A stretch of DNA of 64,000 nucleotides from an uncultured Gemmiger sp. (GCF_934561205.1 NZ_CAKTFU010000003.1:131417-195416), one strand, 5' to 3'; positions 44,399 through 53,634 are shown, counted from the first letter of the stretch. Program-made: numbers and translations. The notes: generated by a model from the sequence alone, not told the origin.

Positions 44399-45784
44399 TC
44401 AGTTTTTCATTTCTGCACGGATTTTATCGTTGGCCTCCTCGACCTTCATGCGGGAGAGGATAAAGGTAATGATGGCATCCAGCACAAAGGGAATCACGAG
44501 GTACATAAGTTTCAGCATATTGATGCAGGATTCCGGCTGCACAGCCAGCGCCTTATCGTAGTTGCTGAACGCCAGCAGCCAGCCGGTGATGGCGGTGCCG
44601 AGACCGCCGCCAAGCTTGACACCGAGCGAGGTGCAGGAGTACATCGTGCCGTCCACGCGCTTGTGCTTCGTTAGCCAAGTGTACTCGGAGCAGGAGGCGA
44701 TAACGGCGTTCATGTCGCCCTGCCACGGGCCCTGACCCAGTCCAGCAATAGCCGTGAAGAGGAGCATCGTCTTGACATCGCCGGTGCCAGTATAGCCGGC
44801 CACGGCAACGAGCGCGCGGGCCACGGTAGCAAGGGCATAGCTGCCGACGTTCAGTTTGTACATACCGTGCATCTTGGCAACGAGGGTCGGGGTAAAGACC
44901 AGTGCAATGATCAAAGGAATGTTGATGGCCCAAGAGAACACGCCGAACAGGTTCTTGTCGCCAAGGATATGGGCGGCGTAGAAGGTACCCATACTGATCA
45001 TGGCACCATAGATCTGCTGCAAAATGTAGGTGACGCAGATCATCAGGTAGTATTTGTTGGAACCCAGCAGCTTGGCAGCTTCGACAAGACTGTACTTCTC
45101 GTCTTTCTCGATTTCTGCTTTATCCGAGGTATCGGCCAACTCTTCCTCCGGCAGTTCCTTGACGGAAAAAACAGAGAGCGTGTTGACGATCAGACCGATA
45201 ATGGCATAGACGATAGCCACGGTGCGCCATGCTTCGGCGGTGTCGCCCAGTGCGGAGACAGCCAGCAGCGTGACGGACTGGATGGCAAGGCTGGTGGCGA
45301 ATGCGAACATGAAGCGGTAGGAACCCATCTCAACGCGCTCGGCGCTGTTCTTGGTGACAAGGGCGGTCAGGGCAGAGTAGGCGATGTTGTTGGCGGTGTA
45401 GAACACGGCATTCAGCAGAGTGTAGCAGATTAAGAACCATGCGTACTTGGCAAACTCGCTCATGCCCATGGGGATGGCGAAGATGCCGACCAGTGTGATG
45501 GCGCAGCCGATGTAGCCGTAGAGCATCCACGGGCGAGCCTTGCCCAGCTTGGAGTGCGTCTTGTCTATCATAGAGCCGAAGAAGATGTCGGTAATGCCGT
45601 CAAACAGCTTGGACACAGCGATCAGCGTGCCGACGATGCCGGGATTCAGGCCGACGGTGTCGGTCAGGTAAATCATAACGAACGAGGAGAGGAACGCATA
45701 GACCACGTTGCCCGCAACATCGCCGGAGCCGTAACCGACCTTGTTATACCATTTTAAATAACGTCTTTCAGTGTTTTCAGACAT
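44399..45784 (-). CDS. GPH-family sugar:cation symporter (lactose permease type)
   Basis: Twelve-helix transporter of the glycoside-pentoside-hexuronide family (MelB, LacS). The N-terminus KWYNKVGYGSGDVAGNVVYA and the loop FFGSMIDKTHSKLGKARPWM are family hallmarks, including the first-loop aspartate-rich segment. The product is 461 residues, without the IIA tail of LacS. It follows lacZ after 29 bases and probably imports the beta-galactoside cleaved by LacZ. Confidence 0.93.
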   Translation of the reverse strand: MSENTERRYLKWYNKVGYGSGDVAGNVVYAFLSSFVMIYLTDTVGLNPGIVGTLIAVSKLFDGITDIFFGSMIDKTHSKLGKARPWMLYGYIGCAITLVGIFAIPMGMSEFAKYAWFLICYTLLNAVFYTANNIAYSALTALVTKNSAERVEMGSYRFMFAFATSLAIQSVTLLAVSALGDTAEAWRTVAIVYAIIGLIVNTLSVFSVKELPEEELADTSDKAEIEKDEKYSLVEAAKLLGSNKYYLMICVTYILQQIYGAMISMGTFYAAHILGDKNLFGVFSWAINIPLIIALVFTPTLVAKMHGMYKLNVGSYALATVARALVAVAGYTGTGDVKTMLLFTAIAGLGQGPWQGDMNAVIASCSEYTWLTKHKRVDGTMYSCTSLGVKLGGGLGTAITGWLLAFSNYDKALAVQPESCINMLKLMYLVIPFVLDAIITFILSRMKVEEANDKIRAEMKN

Positions 45785-45813
45785 GAGAATTTCTCCATTC
45801 TTTTGTGTAGAGG

Positions 45814-48800
45814 TTATGCTTTTTCGGAAATCAGACGGATGCTGAAATCGAAGGAAGCGTCGTCAAGGCGGTACTGCTCCGCCAGACGCGGTCCGCAGCT
45901 GGCAGAGCCGATGCCGTTCTGTGCATAGTCAAGGCAGAGGACGGTGCTGTCACAGGGATGCAGCTCATAGTTGTGCGCCTTTTCAGTCAACTCTTCCTGC
46001 GTGTAGTGCGAGGTGTTGAAGCAGAACGGCTTTGCACCGACAGCGGTAAGCTTGATGCCGGCGCCATCCAGCCGGACATAATCGCAATCATAGTGACTGC
46101 CGTTCTCCTGCGGGCGAATGTAGTCCTCGTGCTGCTGCCAGACGGTGGAACTGAAGTAGCCGTGGCTGGCAGCATGGTGCTTGTCGCAGTAACTTTCCAT
46201 CGGACCCATGCCGAAGTAACTGACGCGGGCCATTTCTTTTGGCAGGAACAGGCGCAGACCAAAGCGCGGCAGTTCGGGGAATACCGTGTTGCGCTCAGCG
46301 TGCAGTGCCAGCGTTACTGCACCGCTGTTGGAAATCGTCCAGCAGACATCCAAATCAAGGAATTTCTGCAAGCTGATCGGTGCAATGCCGACTTTGGCGC
46401 GCAGAGTTACACCGCTGTCCGTCACCTGATACTTGGTGCGGTAGGCGTTGGTCATACAGTGGTCATAGCGGGCAGCCAGCCAATCCAGCTTCAGCTTGCG
46501 GTCATTGTCCGTAGGAGCACGCCAGATGTTGAACTCCATTTCCTTGTCCAACAGGACTGCATCCTCGTACTGCATCGCGGCGAACAGACCCGTCAGCTTA
46601 TTAAAGTTGTAGGTGAAGTTCTTGCCGCGCAGCGTCAAATGGCGGTCCGTCTCCTGAACAGTGATTGTGCTGTTGGAAGGGGCATCACTCCACATAGCCA
46701 AGGTTTTCTGGTTGCGGCTGTCTTTGTTTTCCAGCAGGATTTCATCAAAACCCAGGAGATGCCCTTCCGAACGCAAGGACAGGTCTTTATCGCAATGGTA
46801 GAAGATTTTCAGGAAACACTTGCCTTTATCGGGAATATGGACGGCCAACGGCAAGGCGTTTTCGCTGTGCGGCGGCAGGGTGAAACCGTCAGGGTAGGGG
46901 ATGAAGCCGCTGTCGATGACCTCGCCGTCGCAACTTACCTGATAGGTTAGTGTGGCATACTCGGTCAAATCAACAAAGTCCATGTAGTTGTGCAGCGTGA
47001 GCATGCCGGATTCCCGGTCGTACTTCACAACACGCGCCGGGCGATAGACGTTCTTGAACTCCAACAGCCCGGTGTGCGGGCGGCGGTCGGGGTAGACCAG
47101 ACCGTCCATGCAGAAATTGCCGTCATGCGGCCACTCATTGTGGTCGCCGCCGTAATAATAGATGTCGCGGCCGTCGGGCATCTTCCCTTTATAAATACCG
47201 TGGTCGCACCACTCCCACAGGAAACCGCCGACCAAGCCGTCATGGCTCTGAATGAACCGGAAGTAATCCTCCAAATCGCCGGGGCCGTTGCCCATGCAGT
47301 GGCTGTACTCGCACATGATATAGGGTTTGTCCGGCTCGTTGTCCAGATATTCCTGAATGCTTTCGAGAGAAGGGTACATATTGCTGAACATATCAATGTT
47401 CGAGAAATCGTATTTACGGTTCTTGCTGCGGTACTGGGCGCTCTCGTAGTGGGTCAGGCGGCGGGGGTCAAAACTCTTTGTCCATGCCAGCGCTTCTTCG
47501 AACGTGCAGCCGTAGGCGCTCTCGTTGCCCATCGACCAGATGATGACGCAGGGACGGTTCTTGTCACGCTCCACGCAGAGGCGGGTGCGGTCCACGGTGG
47601 CCTCGGTGAACTCCGGGTTGTCTGCGATGGGCTTGTTCCAGCTTTCCACATGGTTGGGCCAGCTTTCGTTGCCCTCGCAATAGTATTCGGACGCACCGTG
47701 GCTCTCGTTGTCGGCTTCATCAATGACAAAGAAGCCGTACTGGTCGCAGAGCTGATAGAAGTAAGGCACATCCGGGTAATGGCTGGTGCGGATGGCATTA
47801 AAGTTGTGCTTTTTGATCATGAGCAGGTCTTTTTTCGTCTGCTCAAAGCCAACGGCATAGCCGGTAATAGGGTCGGATTCGTGGCGGTTTACACCGTGGA
47901 ACTTGACGGACCGGCCGTTGACATAAATCTGGTTGTTGGCAACGTGAACCTCGCGGATGCCCACACGGTCTGTAATGGTCTCGCAGGGGGTGTCCAACAC
48001 AAGGGTATATAAGTAGGGCTGCTCTGCGTTCCAGAGTGTCGGGTCAACAACGGTGATTTCTGCATGATAGGGGAATGCCGCATCATCCGGTGCTTCCACG
48101 GGCGTTACGCTGCCGACTATTGTGCCGGCTGCATCGTAGAGGGTGATGCGGGTGGCAACGGCGGAATCGTAGTAACGCAGGCGGACAGCAACCCCTGCGG
48201 TGCTGCCGTGGATGTCGGTGGTGATGAAATAGTCCTCGATGCACTGTTCCGGGCGGTGCAGCAGGTAGACATCACGAAAAATGCCGTTCATGCGGAACAT
48301 ATCCTGATCTTCCATGTAACTGCCATCGCACCATTTCAGCACGAGGACCGCCAGATGGTTGGTGCCGTCCTGCAAAAACTTCGTTACATCGAACTCGCTT
48401 GTGGAATGGGCGACCTGACTGTACCCGACAAACTGACCGTTGAGCCAGACATAGAAGCAGGAGGCAACGCCCTCAAAATTCAAAAATGCACGCGGGGCTG
48501 CGGCATCTTTTTGGTAAGTGAAGTCGTAGAGGTAAGCGCCGCAGGGGTTCTCTTTAGGAACATACGGTGGATCAGCGGGGAACGGATAGCGGATGTTGGT
48601 GTACTGGTGGTGGTCGTAGCCGTGGTTCTGCCACACGCTGGGGACCGGGATGCTGTCAAAAGCGGAGGCATCATAGCCGACCGCGTAGAAAGCATCCTGC
48701 AAGTCATAAATGCTGGCGTAGTACCGAAATTTCCAGCTTCCGTTCAAAAGCTGGAAGCGATCCGAGGTCTCGCGGTGCTCGACTAAAGTATCGCTGCGCC

Positions 48801-48885
48801 GGGATGCCGGAATGTAATAGGCACGATTCGGCATGGTACCCACATGCAGTGTGTGCGGGTCCTCGTAATAGTGCGGAATAATCAT
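45814..48885 (-). CDS. lacZ: Beta-galactosidase (GH2, LacZ type)
   Basis: Hydrolyses lactose and related beta-galactosides in the cytoplasm. The GH2 domains are in order: sugar-binding jelly roll, immunoglobulin-like domain, TIM barrel and the C-terminal beta-sandwich (small chain). The acid/base glutamate is in IWSMGNESAYG and the nucleophile in YIMCEYSHCMGNGPGD. The ATG at 48885 follows AGGAGG; this gives 1023 residues, almost exactly the length of E. coli LacZ. There is no signal peptide. It is the first gene of the lacZ-permease operon, with an AraC-type gene divergent. Confidence 0.97.
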   Translation of the reverse strand: MIIPHYYEDPHTLHVGTMPNRAYYIPASRRSDTLVEHRETSDRFQLLNGSWKFRYYASIYDLQDAFYAVGYDASAFDSIPVPSVWQNHGYDHHQYTNIRYPFPADPPYVPKENPCGAYLYDFTYQKDAAAPRAFLNFEGVASCFYVWLNGQFVGYSQVAHSTSEFDVTKFLQDGTNHLAVLVLKWCDGSYMEDQDMFRMNGIFRDVYLLHRPEQCIEDYFITTDIHGSTAGVAVRLRYYDSAVATRITLYDAAGTIVGSVTPVEAPDDAAFPYHAEITVVDPTLWNAEQPYLYTLVLDTPCETITDRVGIREVHVANNQIYVNGRSVKFHGVNRHESDPITGYAVGFEQTKKDLLMIKKHNFNAIRTSHYPDVPYFYQLCDQYGFFVIDEADNESHGASEYYCEGNESWPNHVESWNKPIADNPEFTEATVDRTRLCVERDKNRPCVIIWSMGNESAYGCTFEEALAWTKSFDPRRLTHYESAQYRSKNRKYDFSNIDMFSNMYPSLESIQEYLDNEPDKPYIMCEYSHCMGNGPGDLEDYFRFIQSHDGLVGGFLWEWCDHGIYKGKMPDGRDIYYYGGDHNEWPHDGNFCMDGLVYPDRRPHTGLLEFKNVYRPARVVKYDRESGMLTLHNYMDFVDLTEYATLTYQVSCDGEVIDSGFIPYPDGFTLPPHSENALPLAVHIPDKGKCFLKIFYHCDKDLSLRSEGHLLGFDEILLENKDSRNQKTLAMWSDAPSNSTITVQETDRHLTLRGKNFTYNFNKLTGLFAAMQYEDAVLLDKEMEFNIWRAPTDNDRKLKLDWLAARYDHCMTNAYRTKYQVTDSGVTLRAKVGIAPISLQKFLDLDVCWTISNSGAVTLALHAERNTVFPELPRFGLRLFLPKEMARVSYFGMGPMESYCDKHHAASHGYFSSTVWQQHEDYIRPQENGSHYDCDYVRLDGAGIKLTAVGAKPFCFNTSHYTQEELTEKAHNYELHPCDSTVLCLDYAQNGIGSASCGPRLAEQYRLDDASFDFSIRLISEKA

Positions 48886-48936
48886 CCATTCTCCTCCTGT
48901 GATTTGTACAGTTCTGCTTGCGTTTCGTCTGAAATT

Positions 48937-48942
48937 ATTATA
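48937..48942 (-). promoter_or_regulatory. -10 element of the lacZ operon, weak -35
   Basis: TATAAT on the - strand, about 50 bases before lacZ, with no good -35 at 16-18 bases. This fits a promoter that needs the divergent AraC-type activator. Confidence 0.5.
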
Positions 48943-49071
48943 CAATTTCTATATACAATAAAACCTAAACAGAATTGCGCTAAATATGCACAAAATCAAT
49001 GGTTTTTTGTAATGTAAGGATAAAATGAACAAAGCACCTCACAATATTCACAAAAACAGGAGGGGGTTTTT

Positions 49072-49923
49072 GTGTACATTAACTCCGGCTATCTGAACAA
49101 TTCCCGTACAGATTTCAAAGACAACTCCACGCCGTTGGTGGTGGGCAGCTGCGGTACCTATCGGCTGAAAACGCGCCCTAAACTGCCGACCTACTGGCAG
49201 AAAGGGCGCAGGGATTACCAGATTTTATATGTGGCAAACGGCAAGACGCATTTCTGGTTTGACGGCAGGGAAGAAATCGTCAGCGCAGGCCATATGGTGC
49301 TGTACAAGCCGGAAGAAATTCAAAAATATGTATATTATCTGGAAGATAACCCGGAAGTTTTCTGGATTCACTTCACAGGCAGTGATGTAAAGAACATATT
49401 GGCGTATCACGGCATCTCGCTGGATGAGCATGTGTTCTACTGCGGTGTGCTGCCGGACTACAAGGCGCTGTTCCGCAAGATCATTCAGGAGTTGCAGCTG
49501 TGCCGCTATGGGTACGAGGATTATATTGCATCGCTGTTCAACGATATTTTGCTTTTGGTGGACCGCCAGCAGCATGAACAGAAAAAAGCCACCGGCAACG
49601 TCCAAGAGCAAATTGAACGCGCGGCGGCTTACTTCAACGAGAACTATAACACAAAGATCAGCATAGACGATTACGCGGAGTCCCTGCACATCAGCACCAA
49701 CTGGTTTATACACAATTTCAAACAGTACGCCGGTATGTCCCCGGCCCAGTACATCCTCTCTTTGCGCATGGTCAACGCGCAAAGCCTGCTGGAGCGGACA
49801 ACCTACAACATCAAGGAAATTTCCGAAATCGTAGGATATGAGAACCCACTGTATTTCAGCAGGGTATTTAAGAAAGAGATAGGGAAGTCACCGGCGCAGT
49901 ATAGGAAACTCCAATCAGGATAA
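49072..49923 (+). CDS. AraC family regulator of the lactose operon
   Basis: N-terminal cupin-like sensor (YQILYVANGKTHFWFDGREE, then GHMVLYKPEEIQKYVYY). Two C-terminal helix-turn-helix motifs follow (KISIDDYAESLHISTNWFIH and NIKEISEIVGYENPLYFSRV). The start is a GTG at 49072 after AGGAGGGGG. The product is 283 residues. Divergence from lacZ over a 186-base gap, together with the weak lacZ -35, points to an activator of lacZ-permease transcription responding to a galactoside. Confidence 0.92.
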   Translation: MYINSGYLNNSRTDFKDNSTPLVVGSCGTYRLKTRPKLPTYWQKGRRDYQILYVANGKTHFWFDGREEIVSAGHMVLYKPEEIQKYVYYLEDNPEVFWIHFTGSDVKNILAYHGISLDEHVFYCGVLPDYKALFRKIIQELQLCRYGYEDYIASLFNDILLLVDRQQHEQKKATGNVQEQIERAAAYFNENYNTKISIDDYAESLHISTNWFIHNFKQYAGMSPAQYILSLRMVNAQSLLERTTYNIKEISEIVGYENPLYFSRVFKKEIGKSPAQYRKLQSG

Positions 49924-49978
49924 GGCAGATTATATCCTTGCAAGTTTTAGATGTGTATTAATGTACAGGAGGACAATA

Positions 49979-50110
49979 ATGGGTTTTGAAATTTGCAATT
50001 TTTCGGACTTAAAAGAAGGAAATGCTATATTCGAAAAGATGCGAAAATCGATTGATTTAAAACGGCTATCGTGGAGACGGCAAACCACTTTCGTTGCATC
50101 GATATGGTGA
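49979..50110 (+). CDS. Short frame with strong ribosome site, probably the start of a lost gene
   Basis: ATG behind AGGAGG opens a 43-codon frame, MGFEICNFSDLKEGNAIFEK, then MRKSIDLKRLSW. It runs out of frame into the Fic remnant and stops. It may be the 5' end of a deleted gene joined to the Fic fragment. No family was recognised. Confidence 0.35.
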   Translation: MGFEICNFSDLKEGNAIFEKMRKSIDLKRLSWRRQTTFVASIW

Positions 50111-50602
50111 TCGATGACGCCAAGAACCCTTTGTCCGAAGCTTTTATTAAGCGGTTGCATTTCACTCTGAAGAACGGAACAAGCGACTCTCGCAAAGACT
50201 GGTTTGCCGTTGGCGATTACAAGAAAATCCCTAACGAAGTCGGTGGAATGGATACAGCTACACCGGAAGAAGTTAGGGGATAGAATTAAAGCATTGCTTG
50301 CCGCGTATAATACGAAAGCATCTCATTCCTTGAGAGAAATCATTGCCTTTCATTATGAGTTTGAACGCATCCACCCATTTCAGGACGGCGATGGTCGCGT
50401 CGGGAGATTGATTCTCTTCAAGGAATGCCTCAAGAACGACATCGTTCCCTTTATCATTGAGGATGATCTGAAGATGTTCTACTATCGTGGACTGCACGAG
50501 TGGAATAACGAAAGCGGGTACTTGATGGATACCTGCCTGACCGCACAGGACGGATTCAAAGTTTATCTGGACTATTTCCGCATTCCGTATCCGACAGAGT
50601 GA
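50056..50602 (+). pseudogene. Fic family protein gene, 5'-truncated and frameshifted
   Basis: Fic proteins transfer AMP or related groups to target proteins. The first frame reads ETANHFRCIDMVIDDAKNPL, then GTSDSRKDWFAVGDYKKIPN, and the second RIKALLAAYNTKASHSLREI, then the catalytic motif HPFQDGDGRVGR. The join is at about 50275: removing one A from GTTAGGGGAT restores a continuous frame. The motif has GDGR where most active Fic enzymes have GNGR. The N-terminal part is missing. It is therefore inactive by at least two lesions. Confidence 0.82.
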
Positions 50603-50637
50603 AACCCTCGTCCAAATCTAATTCGCTGCATTATAGA

Positions 50638-50674
50638 AATAGCGCCCACCGGAAGGTGAGTGCTATTTTTTATA
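50638..50674 (+). terminator. Terminator after the Fic remnant
   Basis: Imperfect 14-bp stem AAATAGCGCCCACC / GGTGAGTGCTATTT with a GGAA loop, then T-rich sequence. The interval 50675-51080 contains no gene I can support. Confidence 0.75.
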
Positions 50675-51077
50675 CACCAAAATGCTGTTCGGAACGCTTA
50701 TTCGGTGCGCATCTTTTTCAGCCATTGTTTCTATGTAGAAGTAGTCTGAGAAATTTCTAGGCATCACACTTTTCAGGTAACAGCGCTCTACATAAAACTT
50801 GAAACAATAGCGGTTGAAGTTCGTTTATCAGAATATGAGCTCAGTCATAAACGAAAAATCTCCGTCGTTTTCAGGCAGAATGATGGAGATGATTTTGCGA
50901 CAGAAAATTTCAAAGGATCAGCTTTTCTTGCTGAAAGTGGCAATTCTAGTATATGCTGTGTTCCTTTTTATGTCGAAGCCTTTCGTTTCGGTTGCAGATT
51001 TCGATGACCTGCAACGATTCTTAACAAGAACCGAATGTTTTTGCCAAGAAAAGTTGGTCGCAAAGAAAAGGACTTTG

Positions 51078-51086
51078 TGCTATACT
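51078..51086 (+). promoter_or_regulatory. Extended -10 promoter of the acyltransferase-regulator pair
   Basis: TGC-TATACT is an extended -10 element; a TTGGTC at 51055 is too far away (20 bases) to be a good -35. It lies 33 bases before the acyltransferase start. Confidence 0.55.
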
Positions 51087-51118
51087 GTGTTAAAAATCAT
51101 TGCAAAGGTGGGAATAAT

Positions 51119-52204
51119 ATGAACCCTGCAAGAAAGCTGTATCTGGATAACATTCGCTGGGTGACGGTGGTTTTGGTGGTAATCTACCATGTGATCTATA
51201 TGTTCAATGGTGTGCAGCCCTTTGGTGTGATTGGTCCCTTCCGTCCGAACCAGTTACAGGATTGCTTTCAATATCTGGTCTACCCTTGGTTCATGGCATT
51301 GCTGTTTGTTGTATCGGGGATGAGCGCACGGTACTATCTGCAAAGTCATACCACAAAACAATTTTTGAAAGATAAAACCCGTAAGCTGCTGGTTCCGTCC
51401 ACGATTGGCTTGTTCGTGTTCCAGTGGCTTCTTGGTATCTATAATCTGAAAATTAGCGGTGGACTGAACATTACAGACATTCCGACGCCTATATTATATC
51501 TGATCACCGTGCTGTCCGGCGTAGGACCTCTGTGGTACATCCAGATGCTCTGGTTGTTCTCCATGCTTTTGCTGGCGGTTCGGAAAATCGAAAAAGACCG
51601 GGTCCGGAACTTCTGTTCCAAAGCGCCGGTCTGGAGCATCCTGATGCTGGTAATCGTTGTTTATGGTTCGGCACAGGTATTGAACACCCCGGTCGTCACC
51701 GTTTATCGGTTTGGTATTTATGGATTCTGCTTCTTTGCGGGCTATTTTCTGTTTTCCCACGAGAACGTAATGGAACGGCTGTGCAAGTGGTGGTGGATGT
51801 TTGACGCAGCCTCGGCTGTGCTTGGCATCTCGTACATTGTGCGTTTTTTTGGTGAAAATTACGCCGTTGCACCGGTTCTGATCAACATCCATGCCTGCGT
51901 TTATTGCTGGATCGCGATTCTTGGTATTCTTACAACGATGAGAAATTATGCCGATATCTCAACCGCATTTACACAGTGGATGGCGAAGAAGTCATGGGGG
52001 TTGTATATTTTTCATTATCTGCCCATTGCTGTGATCTCGTATGAACTGCACGAACACGCCCCGGACACGCCGGAAGTGCTGGTCTATCTGCTGGTGGGCA
52101 CCGGAGCCTTTATCGGCGCATTTCTGCTGGATGAAATTATTAGCCGGATGCCGATTCTGCGCTGGTGCGTCCTTGGAATCGGAAAGGAGAAGAAACGTGT
52201 TTAA
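51119..52204 (+). CDS. Acyltransferase 3 family membrane protein
   Basis: About ten membrane helices in 361 residues. It starts MNPARKLYLDNIRWVTVVLV, where the family arginine and the following histidine (VIYHVIYMFNG) are in place. FVVSGMSARYYLQS is the second helix typical of the family. The ATG at 51119 follows AAGGTGGG. The substrate is unknown; proteins of this type acylate sugars, peptides or antibiotics. The downstream HTH-AbrB gene overlaps its end, so the two are translationally coupled. Confidence 0.88.
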   Translation: MNPARKLYLDNIRWVTVVLVVIYHVIYMFNGVQPFGVIGPFRPNQLQDCFQYLVYPWFMALLFVVSGMSARYYLQSHTTKQFLKDKTRKLLVPSTIGLFVFQWLLGIYNLKISGGLNITDIPTPILYLITVLSGVGPLWYIQMLWLFSMLLLAVRKIEKDRVRNFCSKAPVWSILMLVIVVYGSAQVLNTPVVTVYRFGIYGFCFFAGYFLFSHENVMERLCKWWWMFDAASAVLGISYIVRFFGENYAVAPVLINIHACVYCWIAILGILTTMRNYADISTAFTQWMAKKSWGLYIFHYLPIAVISYELHEHAPDTPEVLVYLLVGTGAFIGAFLLDEIISRMPILRWCVLGIGKEKKRV

Positions 52205-52640
52205 GGACAATTTGGTCTCACTTCGTAAGATCCACGGTTACTCACAGGATGAGCTGGCGGAAAAAATCGGAGTGACCCGCCAGACTTTATCAAAATACGA
52301 GACCGGAGAATCTCTGCCGGACATTGAACGCTGCAGGCGGTTGGCAGAAGTTTTGGATGTTTCCATGGATGACCTTGTAAACTACGAGAAAACTGCCCAG
52401 GAGAACTTAGGGCTGGAAGTTCCGCCCAAAGGAAAACACATTTTCGGTATGGTAAAAGTGGGGGACAAAGGGCAGATCGTCATTCCCGCAAATGCTCGGA
52501 AGATATTCGACATACAACCAGGGGACAATCTGCTGATCCTTGGGGACGAGGAGCAAGGTCTCGCCATCCTTAAAGAGAAAAGTTTTCTGGAACAGCTGCG
52601 TCTGATGGAACGTATGCGGCACATGGAATCCATCGAATGA
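52197..52640 (+). CDS. Transcription regulator: Xre HTH fused to an AbrB/SpoVT domain
   Basis: 147 residues. The N-terminal Xre-type helix-turn-helix covers about 1-65 (YSQDELAEKIGVTRQTLSKY, then VLDVSMDDLVNYEK). A C-terminal AbrB/MazE swapped-hairpin domain follows (about 85-130, MVKVGDKGQIVIPANARKIF, then DIQPGDNLLILGDE). The start is a GTG at 52197 after AAAGGAGA, overlapping the acyltransferase by 8 bases. Two DNA-binding domains in one small protein suggest a dedicated local regulator of this pair. Confidence 0.9.
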   Translation: MFKDNLVSLRKIHGYSQDELAEKIGVTRQTLSKYETGESLPDIERCRRLAEVLDVSMDDLVNYEKTAQENLGLEVPPKGKHIFGMVKVGDKGQIVIPANARKIFDIQPGDNLLILGDEEQGLAILKEKSFLEQLRLMERMRHMESIE

Positions 52641-52686
52641 TCAAACCCTGAGGAAAACGCACTCCCGGCACCGAATACTGCGAAGC

Positions 52687-52752
52687 TTAGCATGGGTTAT
52701 CCGCAGCAGTGCAGACCGCAGATGAATGATGCGCAACATAAGCCCATGCTAA
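52687..52752. repeat. Inverted repeat after the regulator gene
   Basis: TTAGCATGGGTTAT (52687-52700) and ATAAGCCCATGCTAA (52738-52752) are inverted copies with one extra base and a 37-base gap. It may be the scar of an inserted element or a large stem-loop. Confidence 0.45.
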
Positions 52753-52787
52753 CAGACACGCAGAATTTCTCGCTATGATAAGGCTTA

Positions 52788-52837
52788 AAAAACAGCACAA
52801 GCGCCTACCCCAAACGGCAGACGCTTGTGCTGTTTTT
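52788..52837. terminator. Bidirectional terminator
   Basis: A 16-bp stem AAAAACAGCACAAGCG / CGCTTGTGCTGTTTTT with an 18-base loop, flanked by A and T runs. It serves the + strand regulator gene and the - strand sigma/HTH genes. Confidence 0.9.
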
Positions 52838-52877
52838 ACTATGTAGTTTTAGCAGCCCGACAAGCTTGATTCATTGA

Positions 52878-53072
52878 TCAAGGCTTGTCGATGGGGAACT
52901 TTGAAATTGCCTGAATAAACGCCATAACGATGACATCATATAGATTCTCATCTTTTCGACCTGCATTGCGGCTTGCTTTCTCTGTCATGGGACGGAAAAT
53001 GTCAAACATTTCCATCAAGGCTTTTTCATCACCGTTTTTTGCGTTAATCAACAGTTCGCGAAAAGAAATCAT
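52878..53072 (-). CDS. Helix-turn-helix protein of conjugative-element type
   Basis: 64 residues, MISFRELLINAKNGDEKALM, then MFDIFRPMTEKASRN and DENLYDVIVMAFIQAISKFP. This is the short HTH_16/sigma-N-terminal-like protein commonly found in Tn916/Tn1549-type elements next to a small sigma factor. It starts one base after the stop of the sigma gene. It probably acts in control of the element's transfer genes, of which little is left here. Confidence 0.8.
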   Translation of the reverse strand: MISFRELLINAKNGDEKALMEMFDIFRPMTEKASRNAGRKDENLYDVIVMAFIQAISKFPIDKP

Positions 53073-53073
53073 A

Positions 53074-53499
53074 TCAATCTTCCTCCAGCATTTCTTTCTT
53101 CAACTTATCGAGAGCGTTCTTTTTATGAGACCGAATTGTAGAGCTGGTGACCCCCAACTTCCGGGCAGCCTGCTCGGGGGTGAGTTCATCCTTATAGAGC
53201 AGCTTGATGACCACACGTTCCGTCTCCGACAGAACGGAAAGGCTCTCGCAGAGCTTTTCTCGCAACCATTTTTCGCCGAAGATTTCCTCCACCGTGAAGG
53301 GGCTGACCTGACAGCGTGTTTTATCAGTTGCAGAGAGAGCTTCATAGAGATCCTCATGATCCCAAATAAGTTTTACTTTTCTATAGTATTCCGCCTTTTT
53401 ATGAGCCAAGGTTTGCTTAGCATATGCTGAAAATCGCGCAAGCAACTCGGCGTCCTCCGCCGTAAGCACATACTTATCGTTGGCATTCTTTTCAATCAT
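53074..53499 (-). CDS. Small sigma-70 family factor of conjugative-element type
   Basis: 141 residues. The C-terminal half is sigma region 4 (LSETERVVIKLLYKDELTPE, then QAARKLGVTSSTIRSHKKNA). The N-terminal half is a divergent region 2-like part. The ATG follows GGAGG. The HTH gene follows directly. Proteins like this are frequent in integrative conjugative elements of Firmicutes. Its long leader carries two terminator hairpins. Confidence 0.85.
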   Translation of the reverse strand: MIEKNANDKYVLTAEDAELLARFSAYAKQTLAHKKAEYYRKVKLIWDHEDLYEALSATDKTRCQVSPFTVEEIFGEKWLREKLCESLSVLSETERVVIKLLYKDELTPEQAARKLGVTSSTIRSHKKNALDKLKKEMLEED

Positions 53500-53601
53500 A
53501 TTAAACCTCCAGAATTTTGAGTTTCATAGAATAAAGCTCAAGACCGGGAGGTCCGCGAATGCGGTCGGGCGGTAAGGTGCCGACGAAAGAAAACAAAAAA
53601 A

Positions 53602-53634
53602 TATGCCAGATGGTCACAACAACCATCTGGCATA
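53602..53634 (-). terminator. Leader terminator 1 before the sigma gene
   Basis: A 13-bp perfect stem TATGCCAGATGGT / ACCATCTGGCATA; on the - strand it is followed by seven T. It stands about 100 bases before the sigma gene start, so it would stop transcription before the gene unless overcome, as an attenuator would. Confidence 0.85.

Noticed and set aside
50814..51122. A 102-codon + strand frame before the acyltransferase
   Set aside because: No ribosome site and no recognisable family. Another frame over the same bases looks equally coding, and it runs through the likely promoter at 51078-51086.
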